From: Quercus robur
Taxonomy: Eukaryota; Streptophyta; Magnoliopsida; Fagales; Fagaceae
Length of the DNA: 64,000 bases
Direction: 5' to 3'
NCBI RefSeq assembly: GCF_932294415.1
Contig: NC_065538.1
Span: 74,811,834-74,875,833 of the forward strand
Below are positions 21,888-33,498 of this stretch, in pieces (the first letter of the stretch is position 1; each line of letters starts with the position of its first letter). The position numbers and the translations under genes are program-made. A model generated the notes under the pieces. That model worked only from the letters and a program-made list of their open reading frames with translations. It was not told the origin of the DNA and did no database searches.

Positions 21888-24077
21888 ATATATATATTGT
21901 GTGTGCTTTTTACTATAATTAGATATTTATGTATATATTTATTTTAATTAATTCGCTTAATTAGAGTGGGTCAAGTTTGTTGATCTCGGGACCTTTATAA
22001 TAAATTGTTTATTTCTTTTTTGATATACTTTTTGTGATTCCCATTACCTTTTTCAATTCCACCAAATACTCTGATCGATGCTTAATATACTCTGAAATCT
22101 TCAACCACTATCTTGCTAATAAAGCCTAGCTCCATTGCAAAACTATGGTGGACAAGAGGCAACCAGCCTCTCAGCCGTTGGCCAGTCATCATATATATCC
22201 TGCTTGATACCTCAGTATATAATATATTCCCTAACTTTCAAAGATTTCCTTCAACTGGGTATATAGAGAAGCTCACCATGTTGTACATACTCTAGCTAAG
22301 TGGTCCTTGATAGATCTTTTTTTATTTTTTATTTTTAGGCTCTTTTGACCTGGGGTTCAGCCCACCTAATTTTGCTGATCTCATCTTGGTGAAAGCTGCC
22401 TTGACTGTGTTGTTGTTGTTTTTTCTTTTTTGGGTAATAAAGTTTTCTTTTCCGCAAAAAAAAATAAAAAATAAAAAAAATAAAAAAAAGACTTTAAAAG
22501 TTTTGTCATACTCATAAACAAGGTAACTCAATAACACATTTTTCATTCTCACCAGATCTTGTAAAAATGTCTCTCCTGATCTCCTAAATAAATATCATAA
22601 TCATGATATACATTTAGGAGTTCATAATCATGAGACTTCGCCTCTGCTTAATTTAGTCAAGCTATGTTTTTTATTCTCACCCAAAAAAAAAAAAAAAACC
22701 CTTCAAAATTGTTAAATATATTTTGATAGTTTAATTTAACCCTTAGAACTTTCTTTCTTATGTTAACAATGTTACTACAAAGCTCATTGACTTAATCAGT
22801 TAAAACCGTTAAAATAAAAGGAACAATTTTGATCTCTTTAATTAATTAACTCACAAGTGATGAACTCACAAAAATATTTACTAATTTATTGCACAATTTT
22901 AAAAAAAAAAATTAAGATCGATGTTTAAATTAATAAAAATGAGGGATTATTCCAATTTTATTCCTAGATTTTGAATTATTTTTAATTTTATAAAATCCCT
23001 AGACTTTGATTGAGAGTTAGTTTGGTCCTTGCACTTTTTAGAATAATTAACCTTTGAACATTAAGTTAATTTATGACATTATTCTAAAAAAATTAATTTA
23101 TGAAAAATCAAACCTTTTGTTATTATTTTCTATTAAAGTTTAACGGGTTTAATTACATATATAATAAACATAGGGAAATCATGTGTATATCACGTAATTA
23201 AATATTTTAGGTTTTAATGGAAAATATTAGCACATAAGCTTTCCTTTTCTTTTTCTTTTTTCTTTAAAGATAGAATTAACACAAAAGCTTGATTTGTCAC
23301 TAACATAAACATATATAATGTCCATGGCCTTAATTATTTAATGATAAAGTTTGACTGTAATCACCAATAGAAAGATGATATTTGTTATTATCATGTGCAA
23401 TATACTTGACTCACTTAACCCAATTAACAAAGTGAGTCATGTGAATTACACATGGAAGACACATATTTTCTTAATTTCTATTGGTGGTTGAGCCAAACAT
23501 TTTCCATTATTTAAATTGAAAATCAAAGATGCTTACATCAAATTTTAAAAATAATATGAGTAAAAAACTACTAAAAATAAAGAGAATAAATTTTGGTTAC
23601 ATAATTAGTTAGAGTGTTAGACTTTAATGCATTATAAGAAACAACATGTGTCGTTGTTGCTCACAATGCGCATAACTCACTTAAAATTATTGCATACAAT
23701 TACTTAAGTGTGGTTTAGTAAGTTATGTGCAATGCATATAATAGCGACACATATCATCATCCTATTACTCCAACCAAATTTTTAGACAAACTTTGTCCTA
23801 AAAATGAAAAAGAAATTTCCTTCCACGGCAATTTAAAAGAGATTCTTCTAATTTCTTCAATATATTACGTGGGTATTCATATGCATTCAAAGGTATTCTA
23901 ATCAAATAACTTATTAAATTAATTATTTAAACAAGTAACGTGGAAGGATATATTTTAATCACATAATTTATTAAATTGATTATTTAATGGATCATGAGAT
24001 TAAAAGTATATATGGATATATATTTCACTGTCATGTGTTTTTGGATAACTTAGTTAATATCACTTTTTAATGTTATT
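21138..24077. other. AT-rich non-coding tail of copy A
   Basis: No gene is recognised. The block holds (TA)n runs near 21745 and 21860, poly(A)/poly(T) runs and a short palindrome with ATCATGATATACATTTAGGAG near 22590-22630. It matches copy B from 51972 onward. A very weak RNase H-like peptide signature on the minus strand near 22085-22140 is better preserved in copy B (53870-53920). Confidence 0.7.
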
Positions 24078-24092
24078 CATATTAAGTACACC

Positions 24093-24115
24093 TTTTTTTT
24101 TTTTTTTTTTGAAGA
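24093..24115 (-). mobile_element. Micro retroinsertion (poly(T) plus GAAGA)
   Basis: Eighteen T and GAAGA lie between perfect 15-bp repeats CATATTAAGTACACC (24078-24092 and 24116-24130). Copy B has one near-identical copy of the 15-mer and no insert. It looks like the bare tail of a minus-strand SINE or LINE insertion. Confidence 0.75.
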
Positions 24116-24130
24116 CATATTAAGTACACC

Positions 24131-25258
24131 TTTAGACATTATTTTAAGATATTTGTTTCATTACATTTTTCACATAATAGTGTCAGTTTTTATTTACAAT
24201 AAGTTTGAATAGAAGTTATATTATGAGAGAAACCTAGCTCTAACATTGTCATTGAGCTCTCAAGTGAATAGAGTGATCAAACAATTGAACTACTTTTCTA
24301 TTATATAAGTCCTTTAAAGACAACAACAACAACAACAACAACCAAAAAAAAAACCTTAAACGGGACCGCATCTCTTTTATATTCTCTCCATTTTCTCACC
24401 CAATATAGAGAGAAAAGTCCACTTTTGTTTTTTACCAACTTTTTCAAGTACTATTTCCAAATCTATTTATTCATTCTTTATTTTATTTAAACATTATTTC
24501 TTATTTTTTTAATAATATTTTTGAAATCTAATACTATTTTTCTTAGATTTTTATTAGTACATAGAGAGAGAGATGGGCAACCGAAGAATGACATTCATTG
24601 TGAAACTGAGCCTATCCCCTCCATTGCCATGCTCTTCCCTAAACCATCCTAATTGCAACAATGTCTCCATTATTGGATCGTAAGATGGCTAGGTAGTCGG
24701 TGTTCACCATGACTGCAACAAATGTCAGAGTTGTTTTTGTTAGTGTTGTAGGAGAATGGTTCCTAATGGGAATAGATGAGAATTGTATGAGAATTATAGG
24801 AAAACCAATTTAATTAGAAAAATATTAAGGGATGAAATGCAATAAGCAATCAATTGTAACTAACTAATAATAGGCATATATAAAACTATTCTATTGGCTC
24901 ACATGCTATTATTCCCTATATAAATTAATAATTTCAACATGTGTTAAATATGATTAATATGCTTAGAATCGTAACTAATTAACTAACTAACTAATTAACT
25001 AAATACCTAATTTTTTTTTATTGCTAAAAAAATAAATCCCTAACTTACTAAATACAACCTTACAACAATTATTATCAATACGGTTCCTTCACCACTATTC
25101 AATAAAACTCTTGCTCTTACATAAAAATAATAATAATAAATAAATAAATAAACTCTTGCTCCAAACTACAGTCTTCTTTTTATTCTTGTTGGATACTTGG
25201 ATTAATAATACAAACGGACAATAATTCAATAAAGCAAAGCAAATTAGGAACAGACTCG
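24131..25258. other. End of copy A, non-coding, up to the duplication breakpoint
   Basis: AT-rich sequence matches copy B to 57919, except that a solo LTR is absent here (compare 24896-24902 with 56761-57534). In copy B this sequence is the upstream flank of DLST, so copy A ends with a DLST upstream region but no DLST. Confidence 0.75.
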
Positions 25259-26775
25259 CACTACAAAAAAAAGGGTCTAAAGCTGCGTTTGAAAAACGCA
25301 GCTTAAGACCCCAAAAACGCGGCTATAGGCTTTTAGCCGCGTTTCCTATGGCCGCGTTTGTAAACGCGGCCTAAAGTCCGCGGCTCAAAGCCTATAGCCG
25401 CGTTTTTTGAAAACGCGGCTAAAACCGGACCTGGAGCCGCGTTTTCTAACCGCGGCTATAGGATTCGACCTATAGCTGCGTTTACTAAAAACGCGGCTCC
25501 AGGACAGCTTCGAGCTGCGTTTCAAACGCGGCTATAGCTATTTCCCAGTAACATTGATCACGCTATAGCCGCGTTTTAAAAAACGCGGCTATAGGTTTTT
25601 AAAAAAACAAAAAAAAATTCTGGGTAAATTTTTCCCCAGAAAATTCAAAATTGAAAAATCAAATATAAAAAATTCAAAATTAAACACAAATACAAAAAAT
25701 TCAAAAACAAATACAAATCCAGAAAATTCAAAATCAAATACAACATACTCACAATACAAACACACCCAGAAAATTTTAAATTAAACACAATATACTCACA
25801 ATACAAACACATGCACCCAAAAAATTAAAAATCAAACATAAACCCATAAAATTCAAAATCAAACACAAACCCGGAAAATTAAAAGCACACACAACATTCT
25901 CACAATACAAACACAACGAAAAAATTCAAAATCAAACAAAACGTGTTCCAAAATATAAAACAAACCCATGAATCTCCTCTCATTCAACAAAACCAACCAA
26001 ATCTAACACTAATTCCATTCAATAAAACAAAAGCACAAGCTCAGAATCAAAAAAGAACACAAGCCTGTGAAGAAGGAAGAAAGAAAAAGGAACAAAAAAA
26101 AAAAAAAAAAAAAACGCAGTACCCAGATGTGAAGGAAGAAAGAAAAAGGAAAAAAAAAAAGAAAAGAAAAGAGAAAAGAGAAAAGAGTTACCTGGATGTG
26201 GAGAAGGAAGGAAAAAAAAAAAAAAAGAAGAAGAAGAAGACTTACCCAGATGTGAAGAAGGAAGAAAGAAAAAGAAAAAAAAAAAAAAAGAAGAAAGAAT
26301 GAACCATCTGATGAATGAAGAAAGAAAGGGAAAAGGAAGAAAAGAGAGCAAGTGGGGGTAGGTGGGAAAGTGGGGTGCAGGTGTGAAAGGGTTGTGTACG
26401 TGGGAAGCTTCAGGAAATTTTTTTTTTTTTTTTTTTAAGCGCTACCTATAGCCGCGTTTTTAGAAAACGCGGCTATAGGTAACATGTAGCTGTGTTTTTT
26501 CAATGTAAAAACGCGGCTAAAGGTGACCCGTAGCCGCAGTTTTAAATCACAAAACGCGTTTTTTAGCCGCGTTTTTCCAAAAACGCGGCTCAAAAACGCG
26601 TTTTTTAGCCGCGTTTTTCCAAAACGCGGCTATAGCTTTTCCTTTGAGCCGCGTTTTTGGAAAAAACGCGGCTCCAGCCTTTCCTTTGAGCCGCGTTCAC
26701 GAAAAACGCGGCTCAAAGGAAAAGCTTTAGCCGCGTTTTTCAAAAACGCGGCTTAAAGTCGCGTTTTTTGTAGTG
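25259..26775. mobile_element. Non-autonomous CACTA (En/Spm) element
   Basis: The element is 1517 bp, begins CACTACAAAAAA and ends TTTTTTGTAGTG, and is flanked by a perfect 3-bp TSD, TCG (25256-25258 and 26776-26778). Both subterminal regions, 25270-25600 and 26440-26765, are packed with AAACGCGGCTATAG-type motifs in both orientations, the usual array of CACTA transposase sites. The interior is A-rich, with a purine-only stretch at 26070-26340. No transposase is encoded. It inserted within a few bases of the duplication junction. Confidence 0.93.
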
Positions 26776-27260
26776 TCGATCTCCCAGTGTCAAAACACAG
26801 AGCACCAACAGGTTTAGTTTGAGATTTTAGCATCAATTTAGGCCAAAGGGTCCTCAAAATCTAATATCAAAAAAAAAAAAAAAAAAATTTAAAATGCATA
26901 CGTGCACATGTACAACAACAAGCTTTATACTATACAATATAACTATCTTCAATTGAATTGACAACATAAGTAATTTTGCTATAAATTGAATTGAGAAAGA
27001 GCTTTACCACTTTGAGAACAAGCCTTCTCAGTTGAATCTTCTGTATCACAGTGAGTATCTACGAAACCAAGTCACTGATCCCCGACAACACCACTGCTGT
27101 AATTGCCTAATTTAAATAACAAATTAAGCTTGTGTTTCTTCTCCCCACTGGAGGAGCGTTTCTTCTCACCTATAGAGTGTGAGTGTTTCTTTCTTTCTTG
27201 TCTTCTAGGGTAGCCTACGAGATAAGAGAGCTGGTGCCACAAGAGTGTCCGTTTGCTGTC

Positions 27261-28628
27261 ATGAGCAGCAATATGGACGCAGACTTCTTAGAAAAGATCC
27301 AAAAACTGCAGCTTACTACAGAAGAAGACGAAACTATAACCATACGTCCAGTGAGGAGAAAAGAGATCCTGGATGAATACTCTCTAAGTTTAGTCGGGAA
27401 GTTTCTAACCAAAAAACCGATTAACTTAAGAGCAGCAAAGAACCTACTACGATCTATGTGGAAGATGGGGGACGACCTGAAGATTGTCGAGGTAGGCGAT
27501 GGTTTATTACAATTTAAATTTACGCTGGAAAGCCAACTACTATGGGTGCGGAACAATGGTCCATGGTGTTTTGATAACCATATGCTGGCTGTAAAGAGAT
27601 GGGAGAAAGGCATGACGAGTAGATCAGTCACATTCACGCACCTCCCCTTTTGGGTCCAAGTGTGGGGCCTCCCCTTTGATCTAATGACTGAAGAAGCAGG
27701 TCACGATATTGGGAGGGGACTCGGAAAAGTTATTGAAGTAGATAGTAAGGCCTTCAAAGCTGACCAAGCCCGTTTCTTGAGAATACGAGCTGAAATACCA
27801 TTAGACAAACCACTACGACGGGGTGGTCCAGTGGTTAGCCCGGAGGGAGATGAAGTACGTGTGGCATTTCGATACGAGCGCTTGGTTGGGTGGTGCTTCG
27901 CATGTGGCAGAATTGGACATGATCAGAAAGAATGTAGCATGGTCGGAGGGGAAGACACAGGAAACCGAACTTATGGGGAATGGATGAAAGCCGGTACTCG
28001 CATCCGTGCCGATGAGCAGAGGAACAACCAATACAGTCCACGGCATCGCCGGACTGAACCAGCCACCCAAACTGACCATAACCAGAACAGAGCTAGCCCT
28101 ACCACGCCCATTAATGCAGAAACGGACAAGCCGAAAAACAAGGAAACCGATACGATGAGCCCCACCCACACGTTACGCACGTTAACGCAATCAATACCCC
28201 AGCAATTACTCCATGATACGGTACAGGTGGATGCGAATATTTCAGGAAATATGGTTAATGCACATTCACGCTCGACCAATATGGAAACTGAAAACGGTGA
28301 TCATGCCCTTTATTACGTGCCAATCAGTTACGGGGAATCAAATGCAAGTCACACGCCGTCTACCAAGGAGTCACGTGCAACTGTTAATGAACCAAAAACA
28401 ACACGCACAGCTACTTGGAAGAGGATACCAAAACAGGGGCTGCCCAAAAACAAAACAGAGGAGGAAGACCGTGTACCAGTGGGGAAGAAGAGACAATCTG
28501 AAACCAGTGAGCTTGATGATGGACAGGATATCACAACCAGCAACAAACGGCTTAAGGGTGTGGCCGGATCAACACAACCTACATCTCCAACGGTGGTGGC
28601 TGCGTCACAGCCCCGCCGATCGCAATGA
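27261..28628 (+). CDS. LINE ORF1 (DUF4283 / CCHC zinc-knuckle protein, 455 aa)
   Basis: This is the RNA-binding ORF1 protein of plant L1 elements. The first ATG of the frame is at 27261; an upstream GTG at 27183 in the same frame is not needed. Residues 1-175 form the DUF4283-type domain, with SLVGKFLTKKPINLRAAKNLL and the FTHLPFWVQVWGLPFDLMTE block. A zf-CCHC_4 knuckle, CFACGRIGHDQKEC, follows near residues 212-225. The remainder is polar and low-complexity, as usual. Its stop codon overlaps the ORF2 start as ATGA at 28625-28628, which suggests termination-reinitiation coupling. Confidence 0.92.
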   Translation: MSSNMDADFLEKIQKLQLTTEEDETITIRPVRRKEILDEYSLSLVGKFLTKKPINLRAAKNLLRSMWKMGDDLKIVEVGDGLLQFKFTLESQLLWVRNNGPWCFDNHMLAVKRWEKGMTSRSVTFTHLPFWVQVWGLPFDLMTEEAGHDIGRGLGKVIEVDSKAFKADQARFLRIRAEIPLDKPLRRGGPVVSPEGDEVRVAFRYERLVGWCFACGRIGHDQKECSMVGGEDTGNRTYGEWMKAGTRIRADEQRNNQYSPRHRRTEPATQTDHNQNRASPTTPINAETDKPKNKETDTMSPTHTLRTLTQSIPQQLLHDTVQVDANISGNMVNAHSRSTNMETENGDHALYYVPISYGESNASHTPSTKESRATVNEPKTTRTATWKRIPKQGLPKNKTEEEDRVPVGKKRQSETSELDDGQDITTSNKRLKGVAGSTQPTSPTVVAASQPRRSQ

Positions 28629-31600
28629 TCGTCCTAAGCTGGAACTGCCGAGGGCTTGGGAACCGCTCGGCAGTGGATGTTCTTGCTGCATTGGTGAGAA
28701 CACAAGTTCCCACAATTTTGTTTCTCATGGAAACAAAATTGACTGTGCGTGAGATGGAACCGATTAAGTCGGAGTTGGGTTTCTCTTCTATGTTGGCTGT
28801 CTCAAGCGAAGGAAGAAGGGGTGGCCTGGCTATGTTGTGGAAGCCCGACGTAGTGATTGACACACAGACATACTCCCCACACCATATAGACGTTCAAGTG
28901 CTTGTCCCGTCCATTCAACCATGGAGACTAACGGGTGTTTATGGTTACCCGGAGGAGCAGATGAAGCATGAAACTTGGAGATTAATGAGGCACTTAAAAA
29001 ACAGGTCCAATCTACCGTGGTTATGCATAGGAGACTACAATGAGATACTACATTCTGAGGAAAAAAATGGAAGGCACCCTAGACCGTTGCCACCGATGGC
29101 TGCATTCCAGAACACCTTGTTAGCTTGCGGGCTAATAGACTTGGGATACAGTGGATATATGTACACATGGCGGAATGGAAGAGAAGGTGAAGCTTTCGTT
29201 GAGGAAAGACTGGATAGAGCGTGTGCATCCCTGGAATGGTCTGACTTGTACCCGGCGGCCAAGGTGAAACACTTGACAGCATCATACTCTGACCATGACC
29301 CAATCATAATTGACACAAGACCCATGAACCATCAGCAAGTACGCAGGAAACAAAAGCTCCACCGATTTGAAGAAAAATGGGTTGCTCACCCGGAGTGCGA
29401 AGGGATAATCCGAGATTCATGGAGCCATACCCAACCATCGGGTAGCCCTATGTACTGCCTTTTTGAGAAGATTAAAAGATGTAGAGCATGCCTGGTAGCA
29501 TGGAGTAAGTCAGCTTTCGGAAACACAAAAGCTCGCCTAACAGAAAAACAAAAGGAACTTGCGGAGACAGTGCAACAGGGATATGCAACAAATCTTGAAC
29601 GTATAAAAATATTGAGAAGGGAGATCAATGAATTGATTCACCATGAGGAAGTGTTCTGGAGGCAGCGGTCTAGGTCCTTATGGCTTCCGGCGGGCGACAA
29701 AAATACTAGCTTCTTTCACCAAAGGGCTAGCCAAAGAAAGAAGAAAAATACTATTGAGGGGCTGTATGATGAAAATGGGGTGTGGCAAACAGATGAGGGA
29801 AGAATCTCTGCTATAGCCGAAAGATACTATGCTGACTTGTTCAAAGCTCAAAGTCATACAAGTATGGATAGGGTGCTGGAGGATGTTGACAAGGTAGTCA
29901 CGGATGAAATGGTGGGCTCCTTAAACCAACCATACTCAGAGGAGGAAGTAAGGAGGGCTCTTTTTAGCATGCACCCATCAAAATCACCCGGACCGGATGG
30001 TATGTCTCCTTTCTTTTTCCAAAAATTTTGGCACATTGTAGGGCCGGATGTTGTCAGGGCTGTGTTATCTGTCTTACAATCGGGTAAATATTTGAGAAAA
30101 ATGAATTTCACACATATTGTACTCATACCTAAAAAGAATGACCCACAAAATATCACGGAGTTCCGCCCCATAAGTTTGGGAAATGTTGTATCCCGTATTG
30201 TATCAAAAGTACTTGCAAATCGGGTGAAATCTTTTTTACCCAATATTATATCTGACGCCCAAAGTGCTTTTATTCCTGATAGACTTATCACAGACAATAC
30301 TACAGTTGCGTATGAAATGCTTCATAGAATGCGCAATCGGAGGAGAGGAAAGACAGGTCATATGGCGATAAAGCTTGATATAAGCAAGGCGTACGATAGA
30401 GTCGATTGGGGTTTTCTCCGACGGATTATGCTCAAGATGGGACTACCGGATCAGTGGGTGAATCTGGCTATGGAAACCGTGAGTACAGCCTCCTACTCCA
30501 TACTCATTAATGGAGAACCAAAAGGCCTCATAACACCAACCCGTGGAATTAAGCAAGGTGATCCTTTATCCCCTTACCTCTTCTTATTTTGTGCTGAGGG
30601 GCTATCTTCTATGATCAGGAAGGCAGTGACTACCAATAAAATAAAAGGCATTCAAAGTTTCCGGGATGGTGTCCGTATCTCCCACCTCCTCTTTGCAGAC
30701 GATAGCCTGTTGTTCTGTGAGGCTAAGAGAGGTGAATGTCAGCAGCTCCTTGAAATCCTTACACAATATGAGGAGGCATCCGGACAAGCAATCAACAAAC
30801 AAAAGACCACAATTTTCTTTAGCAAAAACACAGCCCCAAGTGTTAAGGAGGAAATTCAGAATTTGCTAGGTGCACAGGTTATGACAAATTGTGAAAGATA
30901 CCTTGGCCTCCCTATGGTGGGGGGAAAATCTAAGGTAAACACCTTTAAGGACCTGCAGGAGAAGATAACAAAAAGGGTGATGGGGTGGAAGGAAAAAACA
31001 ATCTCTAAGGCGGGAAGGGAGGTGTTGATAAAGACGGTGGCCCAAGCAATACCCACATATTCTATGAGTATTTTTAAGCTCCCTAAGAAGGTGTGTGACG
31101 ATATTAACTCGGTGTTGGCTAAGTATTGGTGGGGCCAAACTCGCAATGAGAAAAAGATACATTGGATAAATTGGAATAAATTGTGTAATCCAAAGAATAA
31201 GGGAGGAATGGGTTTCCGAAACATCCACGCCTTCAACCTAGCTATGTTAGCCAAGCAGGCATGGCAGTTGGTCACAGGTGCACAATCTCTATTTTATAGA
31301 GTGTATAAAGCTAGATATTTTCCCCGGTGTTCATTCTTGGAGGCTGAGCTGGGTCCTAATCCATCTTTTGTGTGGCGTAGCTTGTGTGCTGCTAGAGAGC
31401 TCATCATTGAGGGGTCACAATGGCAAATTGGGAATGGGCAAAGTATCACCATAAACAACCAAAAGTGGCTGCCTCGTCCACCCCTTTTCAAACCGGGGGC
31501 TGACACATCATTGAAAGTCGGTGACCTTATTGACAAACACACCATGCAGTGGGATAGGCCAAGGGTACAAGACATCTTCATGCAACCCACACAACAGGAT

Positions 31601-32224
31601 GTACTCAATATCAGGCTCGGTGACCTCCGGACACAAGACAGAATTTATTGGAAGGAAAATAAGGCCAACCGTTTCACAGTCCGGTCTGCCTACTCTGTTG
31701 CCCTTCGCTTGAACCAAGGAGGCGTGGTTGAACACTCTAGAGCACACAAGGATAAGAGGCTGTGGAATAAAATATGGAGTTTGCGAGTGCCACCGAAGGT
31801 GCGAAACTTCCTTTGGCGAGCTTGCTCAGACATCCTCCCAACTCGAGCTAATATTGTGAAAAGAAGACTCCCTATTGATCCTAGCTGTGCAATCTGTGGT
31901 CAGGCAAAAGAATCAGTTTGTCATGCACTATGGGAGTGTCCGTTAGCCACCAATGTTTGGGCGCTGGTTAAAGGTAAGTTGCAAAAAAGCTCGGCGGTAG
32001 TGCAGGATTTCCATTCCCTCGCCAGACAAATGGAAGACAAGCTCACGGGTAAGGAAATGGAGGTTTGGGCAATGGTTGCTTGGTCCATTTGGAACGCCAG
32101 AAATCGTTTCTATTTTGAGAAGAAACAGTCCCAACCTGGCGACATACTCCACAGCGCCACGTCCCTGTTACAAGACTACCAACGTCTGAATCAGCACATA
32201 GCCGGTCAGAATCACCCAACGTGA
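28625..32224 (+). CDS. LINE ORF2 (endonuclease, reverse transcriptase, zf-RVT, 1199 aa)
   Basis: This is a complete ORF2. The apurinic-type endonuclease occupies about residues 1-225, with SWNCRGLGN, FLMETKL, IGDYNEIL and a terminal SDHDPIIID. The reverse transcriptase spans about 440-800, with KSPGPDGM, FRPISLGN, KLDISKAYDRVDW, GIKQGDPLSPYLF and the catalytic FADD at residues 690-693. A zf-RVT domain near 1045-1130 has CAIC...CHALWEC. The protein ends soon after zf-RVT, so the C-terminal RNase H domain of many plant L1 elements is absent. No frameshift or stop is seen. It can serve as the replication enzyme of this LINE family. Confidence 0.95.
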   Translation: MIVLSWNCRGLGNRSAVDVLAALVRTQVPTILFLMETKLTVREMEPIKSELGFSSMLAVSSEGRRGGLAMLWKPDVVIDTQTYSPHHIDVQVLVPSIQPWRLTGVYGYPEEQMKHETWRLMRHLKNRSNLPWLCIGDYNEILHSEEKNGRHPRPLPPMAAFQNTLLACGLIDLGYSGYMYTWRNGREGEAFVEERLDRACASLEWSDLYPAAKVKHLTASYSDHDPIIIDTRPMNHQQVRRKQKLHRFEEKWVAHPECEGIIRDSWSHTQPSGSPMYCLFEKIKRCRACLVAWSKSAFGNTKARLTEKQKELAETVQQGYATNLERIKILRREINELIHHEEVFWRQRSRSLWLPAGDKNTSFFHQRASQRKKKNTIEGLYDENGVWQTDEGRISAIAERYYADLFKAQSHTSMDRVLEDVDKVVTDEMVGSLNQPYSEEEVRRALFSMHPSKSPGPDGMSPFFFQKFWHIVGPDVVRAVLSVLQSGKYLRKMNFTHIVLIPKKNDPQNITEFRPISLGNVVSRIVSKVLANRVKSFLPNIISDAQSAFIPDRLITDNTTVAYEMLHRMRNRRRGKTGHMAIKLDISKAYDRVDWGFLRRIMLKMGLPDQWVNLAMETVSTASYSILINGEPKGLITPTRGIKQGDPLSPYLFLFCAEGLSSMIRKAVTTNKIKGIQSFRDGVRISHLLFADDSLLFCEAKRGECQQLLEILTQYEEASGQAINKQKTTIFFSKNTAPSVKEEIQNLLGAQVMTNCERYLGLPMVGGKSKVNTFKDLQEKITKRVMGWKEKTISKAGREVLIKTVAQAIPTYSMSIFKLPKKVCDDINSVLAKYWWGQTRNEKKIHWINWNKLCNPKNKGGMGFRNIHAFNLAMLAKQAWQLVTGAQSLFYRVYKARYFPRCSFLEAELGPNPSFVWRSLCAARELIIEGSQWQIGNGQSITINNQKWLPRPPLFKPGADTSLKVGDLIDKHTMQWDRPRVQDIFMQPTQQDVLNIRLGDLRTQDRIYWKENKANRFTVRSAYSVALRLNQGGVVEHSRAHKDKRLWNKIWSLRVPPKVRNFLWRACSDILPTRANIVKRRLPIDPSCAICGQAKESVCHALWECPLATNVWALVKGKLQKSSAVVQDFHSLARQMEDKLTGKEMEVWAMVAWSIWNARNRFYFEKKQSQPGDILHSATSLLQDYQRLNQHIAGQNHPT

Positions 32225-32422
32225 GATCTCATGGGTTGACATAATGTAACTTCTTTTTATGTTTTAGTGGATAAAGAAAATGTAAGCCAATATGGGGTGT
32301 CCCCTGTTTTTATTAATGAAATTTCTATCTTCAGTGTCAAAAAAAAAATAACAAATTGCACACTGATTAATCGCAGAGAAAAAGTAAAGCCCAATTTATA
32401 GCCGTTAAAAATACATATGTAT

Positions 32423-33189
32423 TATAAGGACCCGTTTCACAGCCCAAGCCCAAGTTGTAGGATCTTGGCCCAGTACAATGAATTTGTAGAGAATTGGTCA
32501 ATGAACTAGGTCTTAGTGAGTTGGACAATGGCTAATACTAAATTAAATGACAATCAAACACAAATAAGAGATTCTGATATCAATGGACTTATTATCCGAG
32601 GAGGTCTCACTTTTATAAGTTGATCACAATTGGGTACAAATGCAATTTAGATTGCTACCATGTTTTCTCTAATGAAATTTTCGATCCCTTCCTCATGGAG
32701 GGTCTCTTACATTATATAGTTCTCTTCAGATCATCTTGATTCTATACTTGTTGGTTATCTGAGCCCTTACTTGAGTATCTGTCTCATCAAACACCCTCTC
32801 TGGCTTTCTGTGAGTTGTGATGGCCAAAGCAACACTGTTCAGGGGTCTTTTCCACATAAATGCGGCCAGAAAAGTAGCTACAGTGCATTCAATGCGGTGG
32901 TAGCAGCTTTCCCTTAGATATTTTTGGGTTCCCCTCCTTTTCGCATATTCATGATGCACGTCCCTATCAATGGAGCTTCTTGGAAGGTCACCTCGATTGT
33001 TGGAATACATATCTGAATTGTACTTATCGTATCCGAGGAGTTATTCTTCCTCGGACCAACTTCCCATTCGTATCTTACTCACTAAACCCTAAGCCTGAAT
33101 CACTCATTACCATTTGCTTCTCCTCGGACTGCTCATACTCTCGACCTAGGCCCAAGACTTAATATGTAATTTGGGGCCTTAACCCTACA
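32423..33189 (-). mobile_element. Solo LTR in PMP22 intron 1
   Basis: A 767-bp insert is flanked by a perfect 5-bp TSD, TGTAT (32418-32422 and 33190-33194). It is an inverted relative of the solo LTR at 56761-57534. On the minus strand it begins TGTAGGG. The other terminal base pair has decayed (TATAAGG in place of TGTAAGA on the plus strand). No internal retroelement sequence. Confidence 0.88.
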
Positions 33190-33498
33190 TGTATAATTCA
33201 CTTTTAGCACAAAAATAATACAAGAAAATTAAATTTGACATTTTTCCTCATTCGAATGTTCGTGTCATATAATTCCAAACCCAGAAAAGAAAAACAATGG
33301 AAAAGATTCAAACTTTTATGTTTCTTCTACTTCCTCTTTATTTCTCAACAACCAAACATGGGTCAAAAGAAAAATTAAGCAAAATCAAAACTTCAAACTA
33401 ACCCAGATAACACAAAAACAAAAAAAACAAAAAAACAAAAAAACAAAAAAAAACAAAAAACAAAAAACAAAAATACGTGTTGTTTTGTTGAGTGAGAC

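Larger units (their letters stand above)
1..25254 (+). repeat. Segmental duplication, copy A (left edge outside window)
   Basis: Base 1 onward matches 33660 onward in the same orientation. The match continues, interrupted by insertions, to about 25254, where it corresponds to about 57919. Shared landmarks include the start, the promoter-like block near 2690, the 413-codon gene, its 3' repeats, a hAT element and the long AT-rich tail. The end is seen where the shared run finishing in GAACAGA stops matching. Removing copy-specific insertions leaves about 12.0 kb. The segment is direct, so a tandem duplication is the likely mechanism. Confidence 0.93.
27126..32345 (+). mobile_element. L1-type LINE, apparently full length
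   Basis: A perfect 12-bp TSD, AAATAACAAATT, flanks it (27114-27125 and 32346-32357). A short A-tail lies at 32339-32348, and two long uninterrupted ORFs are present. The 3' UTR is about 115 bp. It sits in PMP22 intron 1, starting 20 bases from the exon 2 acceptor and in the opposite orientation to the gene. Intact ORFs and a perfect TSD indicate a young copy. Confidence 0.93.

Noticed and set aside
22085-22140. Minus-strand RNase H-like peptide (also 53870-53920)
   Set aside because: One short motif (AMELGF-SKIVVEDF) only, with no flanking domain support; kept as a hint, not a feature.
26019-26351. Phe/Ser-rich and Lys/Glu-rich ORFs on both strands
   Set aside because: They are the two readings of a purine-only A-rich tract inside the CACTA element, with no domain.
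25270-26765. CRISPR-like array of AAACGCGGCT repeats
   Set aside because: Repeats are short, occur in both orientations with irregular spacing, and match CACTA subterminal motifs in plant DNA.
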